This document shows positions 1 to 6,440 of a stretch of 7,543 bases of DNA, piece by piece. Below the pieces are notes generated by a model. The model was not told where the DNA came from, did not search any database, and worked only from the letters and a program-made list of their open reading frames with translations. Source of the stretch: an uncultured Campylobacter sp. (GTDB lineage Bacteria > Campylobacterota > Campylobacteria > Campylobacterales > Campylobacteraceae); assembly GCA_937875715.1 (NCBI GenBank), contig CALEHZ010000166.1, positions 1-7,543 on the forward strand. Reading direction: 5' to 3'. Within the stretch, counting starts at the first letter, position 1. The number at the start of each line of letters is the position of its first letter. Both the position numbers and the translations under genes were made by a program.

Positions 1-2
1 AC

Positions 3-392
3 CTTGCAAATGTTGAGCTTAGCGACAATGTCACAGAATTAGGCGATTACGCATTCTACCAGTGCGGTGCGATAAGCAGCTTCAAGCTGCCTGCTTCTCT
101 CAGTACTATCGGTGATAACGCTATGGGAAGCTGGTTTTCGATAAAGGATATCGACACCTCTGCAAACAATGCCTTTACATACGAGAACAATATGCTCACG
201 GACAAGGACAAAAAGAGCATTATCCGTGCTTCAATCGATACTGCGGACGAGCTGATAATCCCCGAAGGTACTGAGACGATCTGCTCAGGAGCTTTTTCCG
301 CCTGCGCAAAGCTTACCTCGCTCCATTTCCCAAGCTCATTAAAAACTATCGGCGATGAAGCTTTCAGCTATTGCTCGGCACTGAAAAATATT
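3..392 (+). repeat. BspA-type leucine-rich repeats (LRR_5), foreign-looking fragment
   Basis: Three clear 23-residue units are encoded at 3-71, 72-140 and 312-380, each following a pattern close to L..hxhP.sLt.IGd.AF..C.. (for example LPASLSTIGDNAM and FPSSLKTIGDEAFSYC). Between the second and third is a longer island (141-311) with the usual BspA-like insert (AFTYENNMLTDKDKKSIIRA) followed by LIIPEGTETICSGAFSAC. A further unit begins at 381 and stops after about six residues (LKNIDF), where lysA starts. Such repeats are normally found in secreted or surface proteins of gut Firmicutes, protists and Treponema. GC is about 47% here against about 36% just downstream, and codons such as CTC, ATC, AAG and GAC are favoured. 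It has neither its own start nor its own end in this window. The family call is firm; the source organism is inferred. Confidence 0.82.
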
Positions 393-1598
393 GATTTTGC
401 CGCACTTGCTAGTGAGTTTGGCACTCCGCTTTATATTTATGATTTTGATAAGGTTAAAGAGCGTTATAACGCGCTAAAATCGCAGTTTGGCGCACATAAA
501 TCACTGATTTGCTACGCTGTAAAAGCAAACTCAAATTTAAGCCTTTTAAAACTACTTGCTAGCCTTGGTTCTGGCTTTGATTGCGTTAGTTTAAATGAAG
601 TAAAACGCGCGATTTTAGCAGGGGCAAGTCCTTATAAAATCATCTTTTCAGGTGTTGGCAAAAGCGATGATGAGATAAGAACTGCGCTTGAAATTGGAAT
701 TTTAATGCTAAATGTTGAAAGTGGCGCAGAGCTTGATAGAGTGGAGAGTATCGCAAAAAGCCTAAATAAAAAAGCAAATATTTCAATTCGCATAAATCCT
801 GATATTGATGCTAAAACGCACCCTTATATCAGCACCGGACTTAATGAAAATAAATTTGGCGTGATTTTAAGTAGGGCAAAAGAGCTGTATTTAAAAGCCC
901 ATAAAAGCGAGTTTTTAGAGCCTGTGGGCTGTCATTTTCACATAGGCTCACAGCTACTTGACATTGCGCCGATTCACGAGGCGGCAAATATAGTAAGCGA
1001 TTTTGTATCTGAGCTAAAAGCGGCAAACATTGAGCTAAAATTCTTTGATGTAGGCGGTGGGCTTGGAGTGCGGTATAAAGATGAAATAGAGCCTGATTTA
1101 TACGCTTACGCACAAGGAATTCTAGCAGCACTTAAAGGCAAAGAAATGACTATAATTTGCGAGCCTGGTAGATACATTATAGCAAATGCTGGCGTGCTTT
1201 TGGCAAAAGTTTTATACGAAAAAAATAACGGCGCAAAACGCTTTGTAATCACAGATGCTGCGATGAATGATTTGATTCGCCCAAGTTTGTATAGCGCTTA
1301 TCACGAAATAAGCTTGATTGGTGGCGAAAATAACGAGCTTTGCGATACGCCTTGTGATATTGTGGGGCCAATTTGTGAAAGTGGCGATTTTCTAGCTAGA
1401 AATCTAGAATTCCCAGCTTGTAAAAGTGGCGATTTGCTTTTAGTTAAAAGCGCTGGGGCGTATGGATTTAGCATGGCAAGCAATTATAACTCACGCACAA
1501 AGGCTGCTGAAATCGCACTTGAAGATGGTAAAACACGCTTAATTCGTGCTAGGGAAAGTTTTGAAGATTTAATTCGCAATGAAAAAGGGCTGTTGTGA
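3..1598 (+). CDS. lysA: LRR_5 repeat fragment joined in frame to diaminopimelate decarboxylase (LysA); 5' partial
   Basis: The LysA part (from about base 390) is a PLP-dependent fold-III decarboxylase that converts meso-diaminopimelate to lysine and CO2 in the cytoplasm. Visible motifs: the PLP lysine in CYAVKANSN (codon 522-524), HFHIGSQ (933-953), the phosphate-binding GGGLGV (1053-1070), EPGRY (1161-1175), the active-site Cys of CESGD (1374-1388), and the Tyr of GAYGFSMASNYN (1461-1463). Counted from codon 390 the LysA part is 402 residues, a normal full length, so it is essentially complete. The upstream part encodes BspA-like leucine-rich repeats and is open to the window edge. The ATG at 123 sits inside an LRR unit (IGDNAM, where other units have Phe) and is not a convincing start. 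LysA's own start codon is missing: ATT (390-392) stands just before DFAALASEFGTPLYIYDF. LysA identity is near certain; that the fusion is a real protein is doubtful. Confidence 0.9.
   Translation, partial: LANVELSDNVTELGDYAFYQCGAISSFKLPASLSTIGDNAMGSWFSIKDIDTSANNAFTYENNMLTDKDKKSIIRASIDTADELIIPEGTETICSGAFSACAKLTSLHFPSSLKTIGDEAFSYCSALKNIDFAALASEFGTPLYIYDFDKVKERYNALKSQFGAHKSLICYAVKANSNLSLLKLLASLGSGFDCVSLNEVKRAILAGASPYKIIFSGVGKSDDEIRTALEIGILMLNVESGAELDRVESIAKSLNKKANISIRINPDIDAKTHPYISTGLNENKFGVILSRAKELYLKAHKSEFLEPVGCHFHIGSQLLDIAPIHEAANIVSDFVSELKAANIELKFFDVGGGLGVRYKDEIEPDLYAYAQGILAALKGKEMTIICEPGRYIIANAGVLLAKVLYEKNNGAKRFVITDAAMNDLIRPSLYSAYHEISLIGGENNELCDTPCDIVGPICESGDFLARNLEFPACKSGDLLLVKSAGAYGFSMASNYNSRTKAAEIALEDGKTRLIRARESFEDLIRNEKGLL
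387..401 (+). other. Chimeric junction between LRR_5 DNA and lysA
   Basis: Protein character, base composition and codon use all change within these few bases. The sequence AAT ATT GAT TTT GCC reads as the LRR consensus (..LKNIDF) on the left and as LysA residue 2 onward (DFAALASEFG) on the right. GATTTT fits both sides, so the break may lie in a short stretch of shared bases. An intact lysA would be expected to have ATG where ATT (390-392) stands. That both partners are in frame is compatible with chance (one in three). Confidence 0.7.
1585..1589 (+). promoter_or_regulatory. Shine-Dalgarno site for the GTG-started HAD gene
   Basis: AAGGG lies inside the end of lysA, five bases before GTG at 1595-1597. 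It supports this GTG as the start, because the frame has no nearby ATG and the protein opens directly with the HAD motif I strand (IYFVDVFGT). Confidence 0.6.
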
Positions 1599-2443
1599 TT
1601 TATTTTGTAGATGTTTTTGGCACGCTTGTAAGTGAGAGCGATAAAAATACGATATATGGTTCAAAAAACCTGATTCGTTACTTTAATAAGCATAATATTC
1701 CTTATGTCGTGGTCTCAAATAACACAAAAATCAAAAGCGAAGATTTTTTAGAAAATTTAAAACAAAAAGGACTTGAAATTCGCAGTGATGCGTATTTGGA
1801 TCCATTTTGTGTATTAGATAAAGTCTGTCCAAAAGGCGCTGTGGCGATGTTTGGCTCAGAGGCTTTTATAAATACTATGACAAAAATGGGCTACACGCAG
1901 GATTTAAGCAAGCCAAAAGCTGTAATAATCGCTAGTTATGATAATTTTAGCTTTGAGGATTTTGCTAAGATTATAGAGCTTGTAAATAGCGGCGCACAAC
2001 TTATTGCCATGCACGCAGGTAATACTTATAAAAAAAATGGCAAAATTTATCCAGGCGTGGGCGCAGTCGTTAAAATGCTAGAAAATTCAACCGGCAAAGT
2101 AGCAAAGGTGCTTGGCAAACCTAGCAGACTTTTTTACAAAATCGCTTATGAAAAGGCTACAAGACAATTTGGTTCTAATTTGTATTTGGAACGCACAGCT
2201 TTGATGGACACTGGCAAAAGTGCGCACGATCTTTATATAGATTATAATGAAGTGAATTTTATAAGTGATGATGCCAATGGTGATTTAGAAAATGCAAAAG
2301 CACTTGGAATGAAAACGATTTTAGTGCTTAGCGGCAAAACTCAAAGTTTAGAAAATTCAGGGCTTAAAAAAGGTGTAATAAATCAAGTATTTAATCATGT
2401 GGGCGCATTTTTAGAAAACATTGAAAATGAGGATATGGAATAA
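1595..2443 (+). CDS. HAD-superfamily, NagD-like (subfamily IIA) hydrolase-type protein, function unknown
   Basis: This 282-residue cytoplasmic protein has the HAD fold motifs in order: motif I at residues 6-10 (DVFGT, nucleophile Asp6), motif II at Ser41 in VVSNNTK, motif III at Lys175 in LGKPS, and motif IV at Asp225/Asp226 with Asp230 (SDDANGD), followed by the NagD-like tail KTILVLSGKT. The cap lies between motifs II and III and contains the NagD-like stretch around AMHAGNTY and IYPGVGAVV, which places it in the C2-capped class. The second Asp of the usual DxD, the general acid/base of HAD phosphatases, is Phe8 here, so ordinary phosphatase activity is uncertain. It starts with GTG and overlaps the lysA stop by four bases (GTGA); its stop touches the pheA start. 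I recognise the same gene at this place in other Campylobacter genomes, where it is annotated only as a hydrolase. The substrate is unknown. Confidence 0.85.
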   Translation: MIYFVDVFGTLVSESDKNTIYGSKNLIRYFNKHNIPYVVVSNNTKIKSEDFLENLKQKGLEIRSDAYLDPFCVLDKVCPKGAVAMFGSEAFINTMTKMGYTQDLSKPKAVIIASYDNFSFEDFAKIIELVNSGAQLIAMHAGNTYKKNGKIYPGVGAVVKMLENSTGKVAKVLGKPSRLFYKIAYEKATRQFGSNLYLERTALMDTGKSAHDLYIDYNEVNFISDDANGDLENAKALGMKTILVLSGKTQSLENSGLKKGVINQVFNHVGAFLENIENEDME

Positions 2444-3517
2444 ATGAGTTTAGATGATTTAAGAAAGCAAATTGATACTATCGATGATGAAATAGCCACG
2501 CTTTTGGCAAAACGCATGGATATTGTAGAAAAAATCGGTCATTTAAAAAGCCAAAATAATAGCGCAGTTTATCGCCCTGAGCGTGAAAAGGCGATAATTT
2601 CTAGGATTAGCCAAAAGTTAAAAAATTCAAAATTAAATAAAAAGGATATTGAGGCGATTTTTAGCGAGGTTTTTTGTATTTCTCGCTTGCTTGAAGGCAA
2701 CTCAAAGATCGCATTTTTGGGGCCAATTGGCACTTATACTTATGAAGCAGCTCTGTCTAGATTTGGCAAAAGCAGCTCTTTTACGCCCTTAAATACGATT
2801 GATTTGGTTTTTAAAGAAGTAAGCACAAATAGAGCAAAATTTGGCGTGGTGCCTATAGAAAATAACACGCAAGGTGCCGTAGGTGCTAGTTTTGATGCTT
2901 TGGAAAAATATAAAAATATTAAAATTATAGGCGAAATTTATCTTGATATAAATCACGCACTTTGCGGAGTTTGTGGCAATTTAAAAGATATCAAAAGAAT
3001 TTATTCGCATAGCCAAGCTTATGGTCAGTGCAGGGAATTTCTGTGCTCACACGGACTTGATGAGGTGCAATTTATAGAAACTGACTCAACTAGCAAGGGT
3101 GCAATGCTAGCTAAAAATGATGAATTTTCTGCTACAATTTGTTCAAAAACTGCTGCAAAACTAAGTGCTTTACCCATAATCAAAGAAAATATACAAGATG
3201 TTTTGGGCAATCGCACGAGATTTTTTGTAATCAGCCTTAATGAAGTAGCAGCTAGCGGGGATGATAAAACCAGCATTTTAGCGATCACGCTTGATAGACC
3301 TGGTGCGCTTTTTGAGCTGCTTGGCGTTTTTAAAGAACATGGAATAAATATTACGCATTTGGAGAGCAGACCTGTTAAAAGGGGCAATTTTGAAAGTTTG
3401 TTTTATTTGGATTTTGTAGGGCACAAAGATAATGAAATAGTCGCAATTGCACTAGAAAAAATAAAAAATTTGGGCATAGGAATAAGAGTTTTGGGCAGCT
3501 ACGCTAGAAGCGAATAA
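2444..3517 (+). CDS. pheA: Bifunctional chorismate mutase / prephenate dehydratase (P-protein)
   Basis: Converts chorismate to prephenate and then to phenylpyruvate, the route to phenylalanine. Residues 1-90 form an AroQ-type chorismate mutase; Arg7, Arg24, Lys35 and Glu48 line up with the E. coli active-site residues Arg11, Arg28, Lys39 and Glu52 at a constant offset, and YRPERE (43-48) is typical. The prephenate dehydratase domain spans about 86-265, with IAFLGPIGTYTYEAA near its start, VVPIENNTQGAVG in the middle, and the catalytic Thr of the TRF motif at 258-260. A C-terminal ACT domain (about 273-357) carries GALF (287-290) and ESRP (307-310), the motifs linked to phenylalanine binding, so feedback inhibition by Phe is expected from family knowledge. 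The 357-residue length is normal. ATG follows directly on the stop of the HAD gene; GAGGA at 2429-2433 is the likely ribosome site, so translation is probably coupled. Confidence 0.96.
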   Translation: MSLDDLRKQIDTIDDEIATLLAKRMDIVEKIGHLKSQNNSAVYRPEREKAIISRISQKLKNSKLNKKDIEAIFSEVFCISRLLEGNSKIAFLGPIGTYTYEAALSRFGKSSSFTPLNTIDLVFKEVSTNRAKFGVVPIENNTQGAVGASFDALEKYKNIKIIGEIYLDINHALCGVCGNLKDIKRIYSHSQAYGQCREFLCSHGLDEVQFIETDSTSKGAMLAKNDEFSATICSKTAAKLSALPIIKENIQDVLGNRTRFFVISLNEVAASGDDKTSILAITLDRPGALFELLGVFKEHGINITHLESRPVKRGNFESLFYLDFVGHKDNEIVAIALEKIKNLGIGIRVLGSYARSE

Positions 3518-3543
3518 GCTGAATTTTTTAAAAAATTCAGCTT
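3516..3543 (+). terminator. 28-bp perfect palindrome after pheA, possible terminator
   Basis: Two 14-base arms meet with no spacer (arm 3516-3529 starting AAGCTGAATT; arm 3530-3543 ending AATTCAGCTT). The left arm begins inside the pheA stop codon. In RNA it can fold into a hairpin of about 12 pairs with a TTAA loop, mostly A-U with three G-C pairs at the base side, followed by TGAATTTTTT. It could act in both directions. The U-run is not directly after the stem and the stem is AT-rich, so strength is uncertain and read-through into hisC is likely. Confidence 0.5.
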
Positions 3544-3548
3544 GAATT

Positions 3549-3572
3549 TTTTGAATTTTATAAAATTCAAAA
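3549..3572 (+). repeat. 24-bp perfect palindrome upstream of hisC
   Basis: Arms 3549-3560 and 3561-3572 (TTTTGAATTTTA and its complement) form a second perfect palindrome six bases downstream of the first. Its left arm repeats the TTGAATTTT of 3542-3550, so the right arm (AAAATTCAA, 3562-3570) can pair with either copy. The centre contains TATAAA (3559-3564), a possible -10 element for hisC, but no -35 is visible at a suitable distance. The two palindromes fill nearly all of the pheA-hisC gap. Confidence 0.55.
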
Positions 3573-3573
3573 T

Positions 3574-3580
3574 AAGGGGG
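3574..3580 (+). promoter_or_regulatory. Strong Shine-Dalgarno site for hisC
   Basis: AAGGGGG stands four bases before the ATG at 3585 and just after the second palindrome. It fixes the hisC start. If the palindrome folds in RNA it ends at 3572, leaving this site single-stranded. Confidence 0.7.
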
Positions 3581-3584
3581 AAAA

Positions 3585-4682
3585 ATGATATTTAATGAAG
3601 TTGTAAAAAATCTGGCTAATTATGAACCTGGAAAGCCAATAGAGCTAATAGCTAGAGAATTTGGCATTAAAAAAGATGAAATTATAAAACTTGCTAGTAA
3701 TGAAAATCCCTTTGGATGCTCAAAGCTAGCACTAGAGGCGATTAGCGCGAGCAAGCCTGAGCTATATCCTGATGATAGCTTTCATGAGTTAAAGCATGAT
3801 TTGGCTAGCTTTTATGGGCTTGAGAGCGAGAATTTTATAATTGGTGCTGGCAGCGACCAGATTTTAGAGTTTGCAATTCATGCGATTTGTAATAAAAATC
3901 GTGGTATTTTAAGCGCAGGTGTGACCTTTGCTATGTATGAAATATACGCAAAATTTACATCTGCACCTGTGTTTAAAACAAAAACAGACGAGCATCATTT
4001 AGGCGAGTTTTTAGAAGTTTATAAAGAGCATAAGGATGAAATTGGCATTGTGATTTTGTGCCTGCCAAATAATCCACTTGGTGAATGTGCTGATTATAGC
4101 GAAGTTAAGAAATTTTTAGAGCAAATTGATGATGATACATTAGTTTTGCTTGATTGTGCTTATATGGAGTTTGCAGCCTTTAAAGATGCTAAAAAATACA
4201 TTGATCCGGCTAAAATTTTAAATGATTTTTCAAATGTGCTGGTTTTGCGAACTTTTTCAAAGGCTTATGGACTTGGCGGAATGCGTGTAGGATACGGCAT
4301 TGGCACGCCTGAGCTGATTTCTACTTTACACAAAATGCGCCCACCATTTAATGTAAGCACGCCAAGCATACAAGCAGCCACAGCTGCGCTAAAAGATAAA
4401 GAATTTGTTGAAAATTCGCTAAAAAATAACTTAGAACAAATGAGCGAATATGAAAATTTTGCTAGAAAAAATTCTATAAAATTCATCGATAGTTATACGA
4501 ATTTTATAACTTTTTTCTTAGATGATGAGAAAAACTCTACGACTTTGACGCAGAATTTATTAAAAAAGGGTATAATTTTGCGAAATTTAAAAAGCTATAA
4601 TCTAAATGCGATTCGCATTACAATAGGCACAAAAGCACAAAATATTCGTGTTTTAGCAGAATTAGAAAAAGAATTAAATTAA
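3585..4682 (+). CDS. hisC: Histidinol-phosphate aminotransferase
   Basis: PLP-dependent fold-I aminotransferase (class I/II) that moves an amino group from glutamate to imidazole-acetol phosphate in histidine synthesis. The 365-residue length is normal. Visible motifs: LASNENPFG (36-44, with Asn41), the NPTG-like NPLG (163-166), DCAY (190-193; Asp190 for the PLP ring nitrogen, Tyr193 for the PLP oxygen), the PLP lysine Lys226 in [14 protein letters not shown] with phosphate-binding Arg234, and the C-terminal substrate-binding Arg344 in AIRITIG. Its place right after pheA suggests that it may also transaminate phenylpyruvate and 4-hydroxyphenylpyruvate, as HisC enzymes do in some bacteria; this is inference. 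The gap to pheA is 67 bases and holds two palindromes, so hisC may be separately controlled. The start is set by AAGGGGG four bases upstream. Confidence 0.95.
   Translation: MIFNEVVKNLANYEPGKPIELIAREFGIKKDEIIKLASNENPFGCSKLALEAISASKPELYPDDSFHELKHDLASFYGLESENFIIGAGSDQILEFAIHAICNKNRGILSAGVTFAMYEIYAKFTSAPVFKTKTDEHHLGEFLEVYKEHKDEIGIVILCLPNNPLGECADYSEVKKFLEQIDDDTLVLLDCAYMEFAAFKDAKKYIDPAKILNDFSNVLVLRTFSKAYGLGGMRVGYGIGTPELISTLHKMRPPFNVSTPSIQAATAALKDKEFVENSLKNNLEQMSEYENFARKNSIKFIDSYTNFITFFLDDEKNSTTLTQNLLKKGIILRNLKSYNLNAIRITIGTKAQNIRVLAELEKELN
4571..4576 (+). promoter_or_regulatory. Candidate internal sigma-70 -10 box (TATAAT) ahead of fliF
   Basis: A perfect TATAAT lies inside the 3' part of hisC, 133 bases before the fliF start, preceded by an A/T-rich stretch. 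Campylobacter sigma-70 promoters have a strong -10 and no conserved -35, so it could drive fliF-fliG-fliH. The match may be chance in AT-rich coding DNA. I see no GG-N10-GC sigma-54 element in the short hisC-fliF gap. Confidence 0.25.
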
Positions 4683-4709
4683 AAAATATAAATTATAGGG
4701 CATAGGTTT

Positions 4710-6440
4710 ATGGTAAATTTTAAAGAATTTTTTGAACAAATTTCAAGAGTTTTTTTAAATCTTACAAAAAAGCAAAAAATTGTTGTTGTATCAAGCGTTG
4801 CTATAGTAATTGCTTTTATCGTCTTTTTGGCGCTTTTTATGCGAGGTGGAAGCAATCCACAAAATGAATTTGCTGGCTATGGCGTGCTTTTTCGCAATCT
4901 TGATCCTACTATTAGCTCTCAAGTCATAACTCAGCTTGAAAGCGACGGCGTAAGGTATAAACTAGCTGATGAGGGCACGATTTTAGTGCCAACCGAAGAT
5001 GTTTACCGTGAGCGTATAGCAGTAGCGAGCATCACTTCGCTTCAATCAGGTGGTGGCAAAGTAGGCTTTGAGCTATTTGATAATAAAGAATTTGGCGCTA
5101 CTGAAGATGAACAAAGAGTAAAATTTCAAAGAGCTATTCAAGGCGAGCTTGGAAAAACAATTGAGAGTTTAGAGCCAATTGAGCGAGCTGTAGTTTATAT
5201 AGCATTTCCAAAAGAAAGCGTTTTTACCGAGCGTCAAACGATGCCAACTGCAAGTGTGGTTGTAAAGCTAAAAGCAAACTCTACTTTAAGCACTGCTCAA
5301 ATCGATGGAATTAAGCGTATTGTAGCAGGCTCAGTGGCAAATCTAACTACTGAAAATGTAAAAATCGTAACTCAAGATGGAGTAGCAATTGGTGAAGATA
5401 GTGTGGCTTTACAAAACGAGCAAGAGGCTGCTAAAATCAAGGCTCAAGTTCGCTACAAGCATGATTTTGAAAGTAGATATGAAAATAAAATAATTGATAT
5501 GATAGCTAGCTTTACAGGCAGCAAGGAAAAAGTCTCAGCTAAGGTTAGCATAGAGTTTGATTTTAGTCAAACTGATAAAGAACAAGAAATTTTTGATCCA
5601 AACAATGTAATTCGCTCAGAGCAAAACATCGAAGAGCATAAAGTTGGCCGCGATAAACCTGAAATTGGCGGCGTTCCAGGCGCTGTTAGTAATATAGGTC
5701 CTGTTCAAGGCATAGAAGAAAACAAGCCAAGCGAGCAGTATGACAAAACGGTAGCAAATACAAATTATGAGGTCTCAAAACAAATCATTAAAACAAAGCC
5801 AGAGTTTGCTACGATTCGCCGTGTAACTGCAGCTGTGGTGGTAGATGGACGCTATGACTATGTGCGTGATGCTGATGGCAATCCTACAAATAAAGTAGCT
5901 TATATTCCACTAGAACAAACTGAAATGGATGCAATCACAAATCTAGTAAAACAAGCTGTAGGATATGATCCAAAACGTGGGGATGAAGTAACTGTAAGTA
6001 ATATTGAATTTCGTCCAAATAATATTTCAGCCCCGCTTACGAAGTTTGAGAATTTTATGGAAAAATACATAAAGCCTATGTTGCCAGCTGCTAAATATCT
6101 ACTGGCTTTGCTTGTGCTATTTGTGCTATACAAGAAAGTTATTGTGCCATTTATGAACAAAATGCTTATGGATCTAAGACCAGAAGAAGAAAGTTTGCTA
6201 GATTCTGATCTAAATGTAGAAGAAGAGGCAGAAGATACGCTAGAGCGCTTTAAAGCTGCGAAAAAAAGAGCAGAAGATGAGCTTGGAATTAGTGATGACT
6301 TTAACGAAGAGGATTTAAAATACGATGTTTTACTTGAAAAAATGAAAGGCATCGTAAGCGAAAAAGGCGAAGAAGTAGCAAGTCTGCTTCAAAGCATGGT
6401 TAAAAATGATTCTAGCTTTGCTAGTGCTAAGGATTTATAA
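4710..6440 (+). CDS. fliF: Flagellar MS-ring protein FliF
   Basis: FliF builds the membrane ring that houses the flagellar export gate and carries the rotor. Visible layout of the 576 residues: short cytoplasmic N-terminus, first membrane helix at about 24-44 (IVVVSSVAIVIAFIVFLALF), ring-building motif 1 at about 52-108, the YscJ/FliF domain (RBM2) from GFELFD at 119 to about 225, the large RBM3 region to about 445 with a Gly/Pro-rich loop around 310-340 (the beta-collar loop), a second membrane helix at about 463-482 (YLLALLVLFVLYKKVIVPF), then an acidic cytoplasmic tail. The last ~40 residues (DVLLEKMKGIVSEKGEEVAS...) form the expected FliG-binding segment. TAGGG at 4696-4700 is a plausible ribosome site, nine bases before ATG. 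The stop overlaps the fliG start by one base. No truncation is seen. Confidence 0.97.
   Translation: MVNFKEFFEQISRVFLNLTKKQKIVVVSSVAIVIAFIVFLALFMRGGSNPQNEFAGYGVLFRNLDPTISSQVITQLESDGVRYKLADEGTILVPTEDVYRERIAVASITSLQSGGGKVGFELFDNKEFGATEDEQRVKFQRAIQGELGKTIESLEPIERAVVYIAFPKESVFTERQTMPTASVVVKLKANSTLSTAQIDGIKRIVAGSVANLTTENVKIVTQDGVAIGEDSVALQNEQEAAKIKAQVRYKHDFESRYENKIIDMIASFTGSKEKVSAKVSIEFDFSQTDKEQEIFDPNNVIRSEQNIEEHKVGRDKPEIGGVPGAVSNIGPVQGIEENKPSEQYDKTVANTNYEVSKQIIKTKPEFATIRRVTAAVVVDGRYDYVRDADGNPTNKVAYIPLEQTEMDAITNLVKQAVGYDPKRGDEVTVSNIEFRPNNISAPLTKFENFMEKYIKPMLPAAKYLLALLVLFVLYKKVIVPFMNKMLMDLRPEEESLLDSDLNVEEEAEDTLERFKAAKKRAEDELGISDDFNEEDLKYDVLLEKMKGIVSEKGEEVASLLQSMVKNDSSFASAKDL
6429..6434 (+). promoter_or_regulatory. 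Shine-Dalgarno site for fliG within the fliF end
   Basis: AAGGAT lies five bases before the fliG ATG (6440-6442) and inside the last codons of fliF. With the TAATG stop/start overlap it indicates coupled translation of the two ring proteins, which bind one another directly. Confidence 0.65.

Noticed and set aside
1390..1401. 12-bp palindrome TTCTAGCTAGAA inside lysA, next to further CTAGA copies.
   Set aside because: It lies in well-conserved coding sequence (DFLARNLEF); short AT-rich palindromes are expected by chance.
1378..1434. Direct repeat AAAGTGGCGATTT at 1378-1390 and 1422-1434.
   Set aside because: It encodes two SGD segments (ESGDFL and KSGDLL), both usual in LysA, so protein constraint explains it.
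123..1598. A regulatory or surface-anchored 'LRR-sensing' LysA as a new system.
   Set aside because: No linker, signal peptide or membrane segment is visible, the last repeat is cut after six residues, and composition shifts at the join; an artefact explains more.
3518..3595. Phe-rich reading frame after the pheA stop (six Phe codons among 26), like an attenuation leader peptide.
   Set aside because: No ATG or GTG start with a ribosome site; it is simply the pheA frame past its stop, and the Phe codons follow from the T-runs of the palindromes.
5900..6352. Long minus-strand open frame opposite fliF, rich in Ser.
   Set aside because: Shadow of the fliF codons: Ser-rich because it is the complement of acidic/Lys-rich coding sequence, with no homology or ribosome site.
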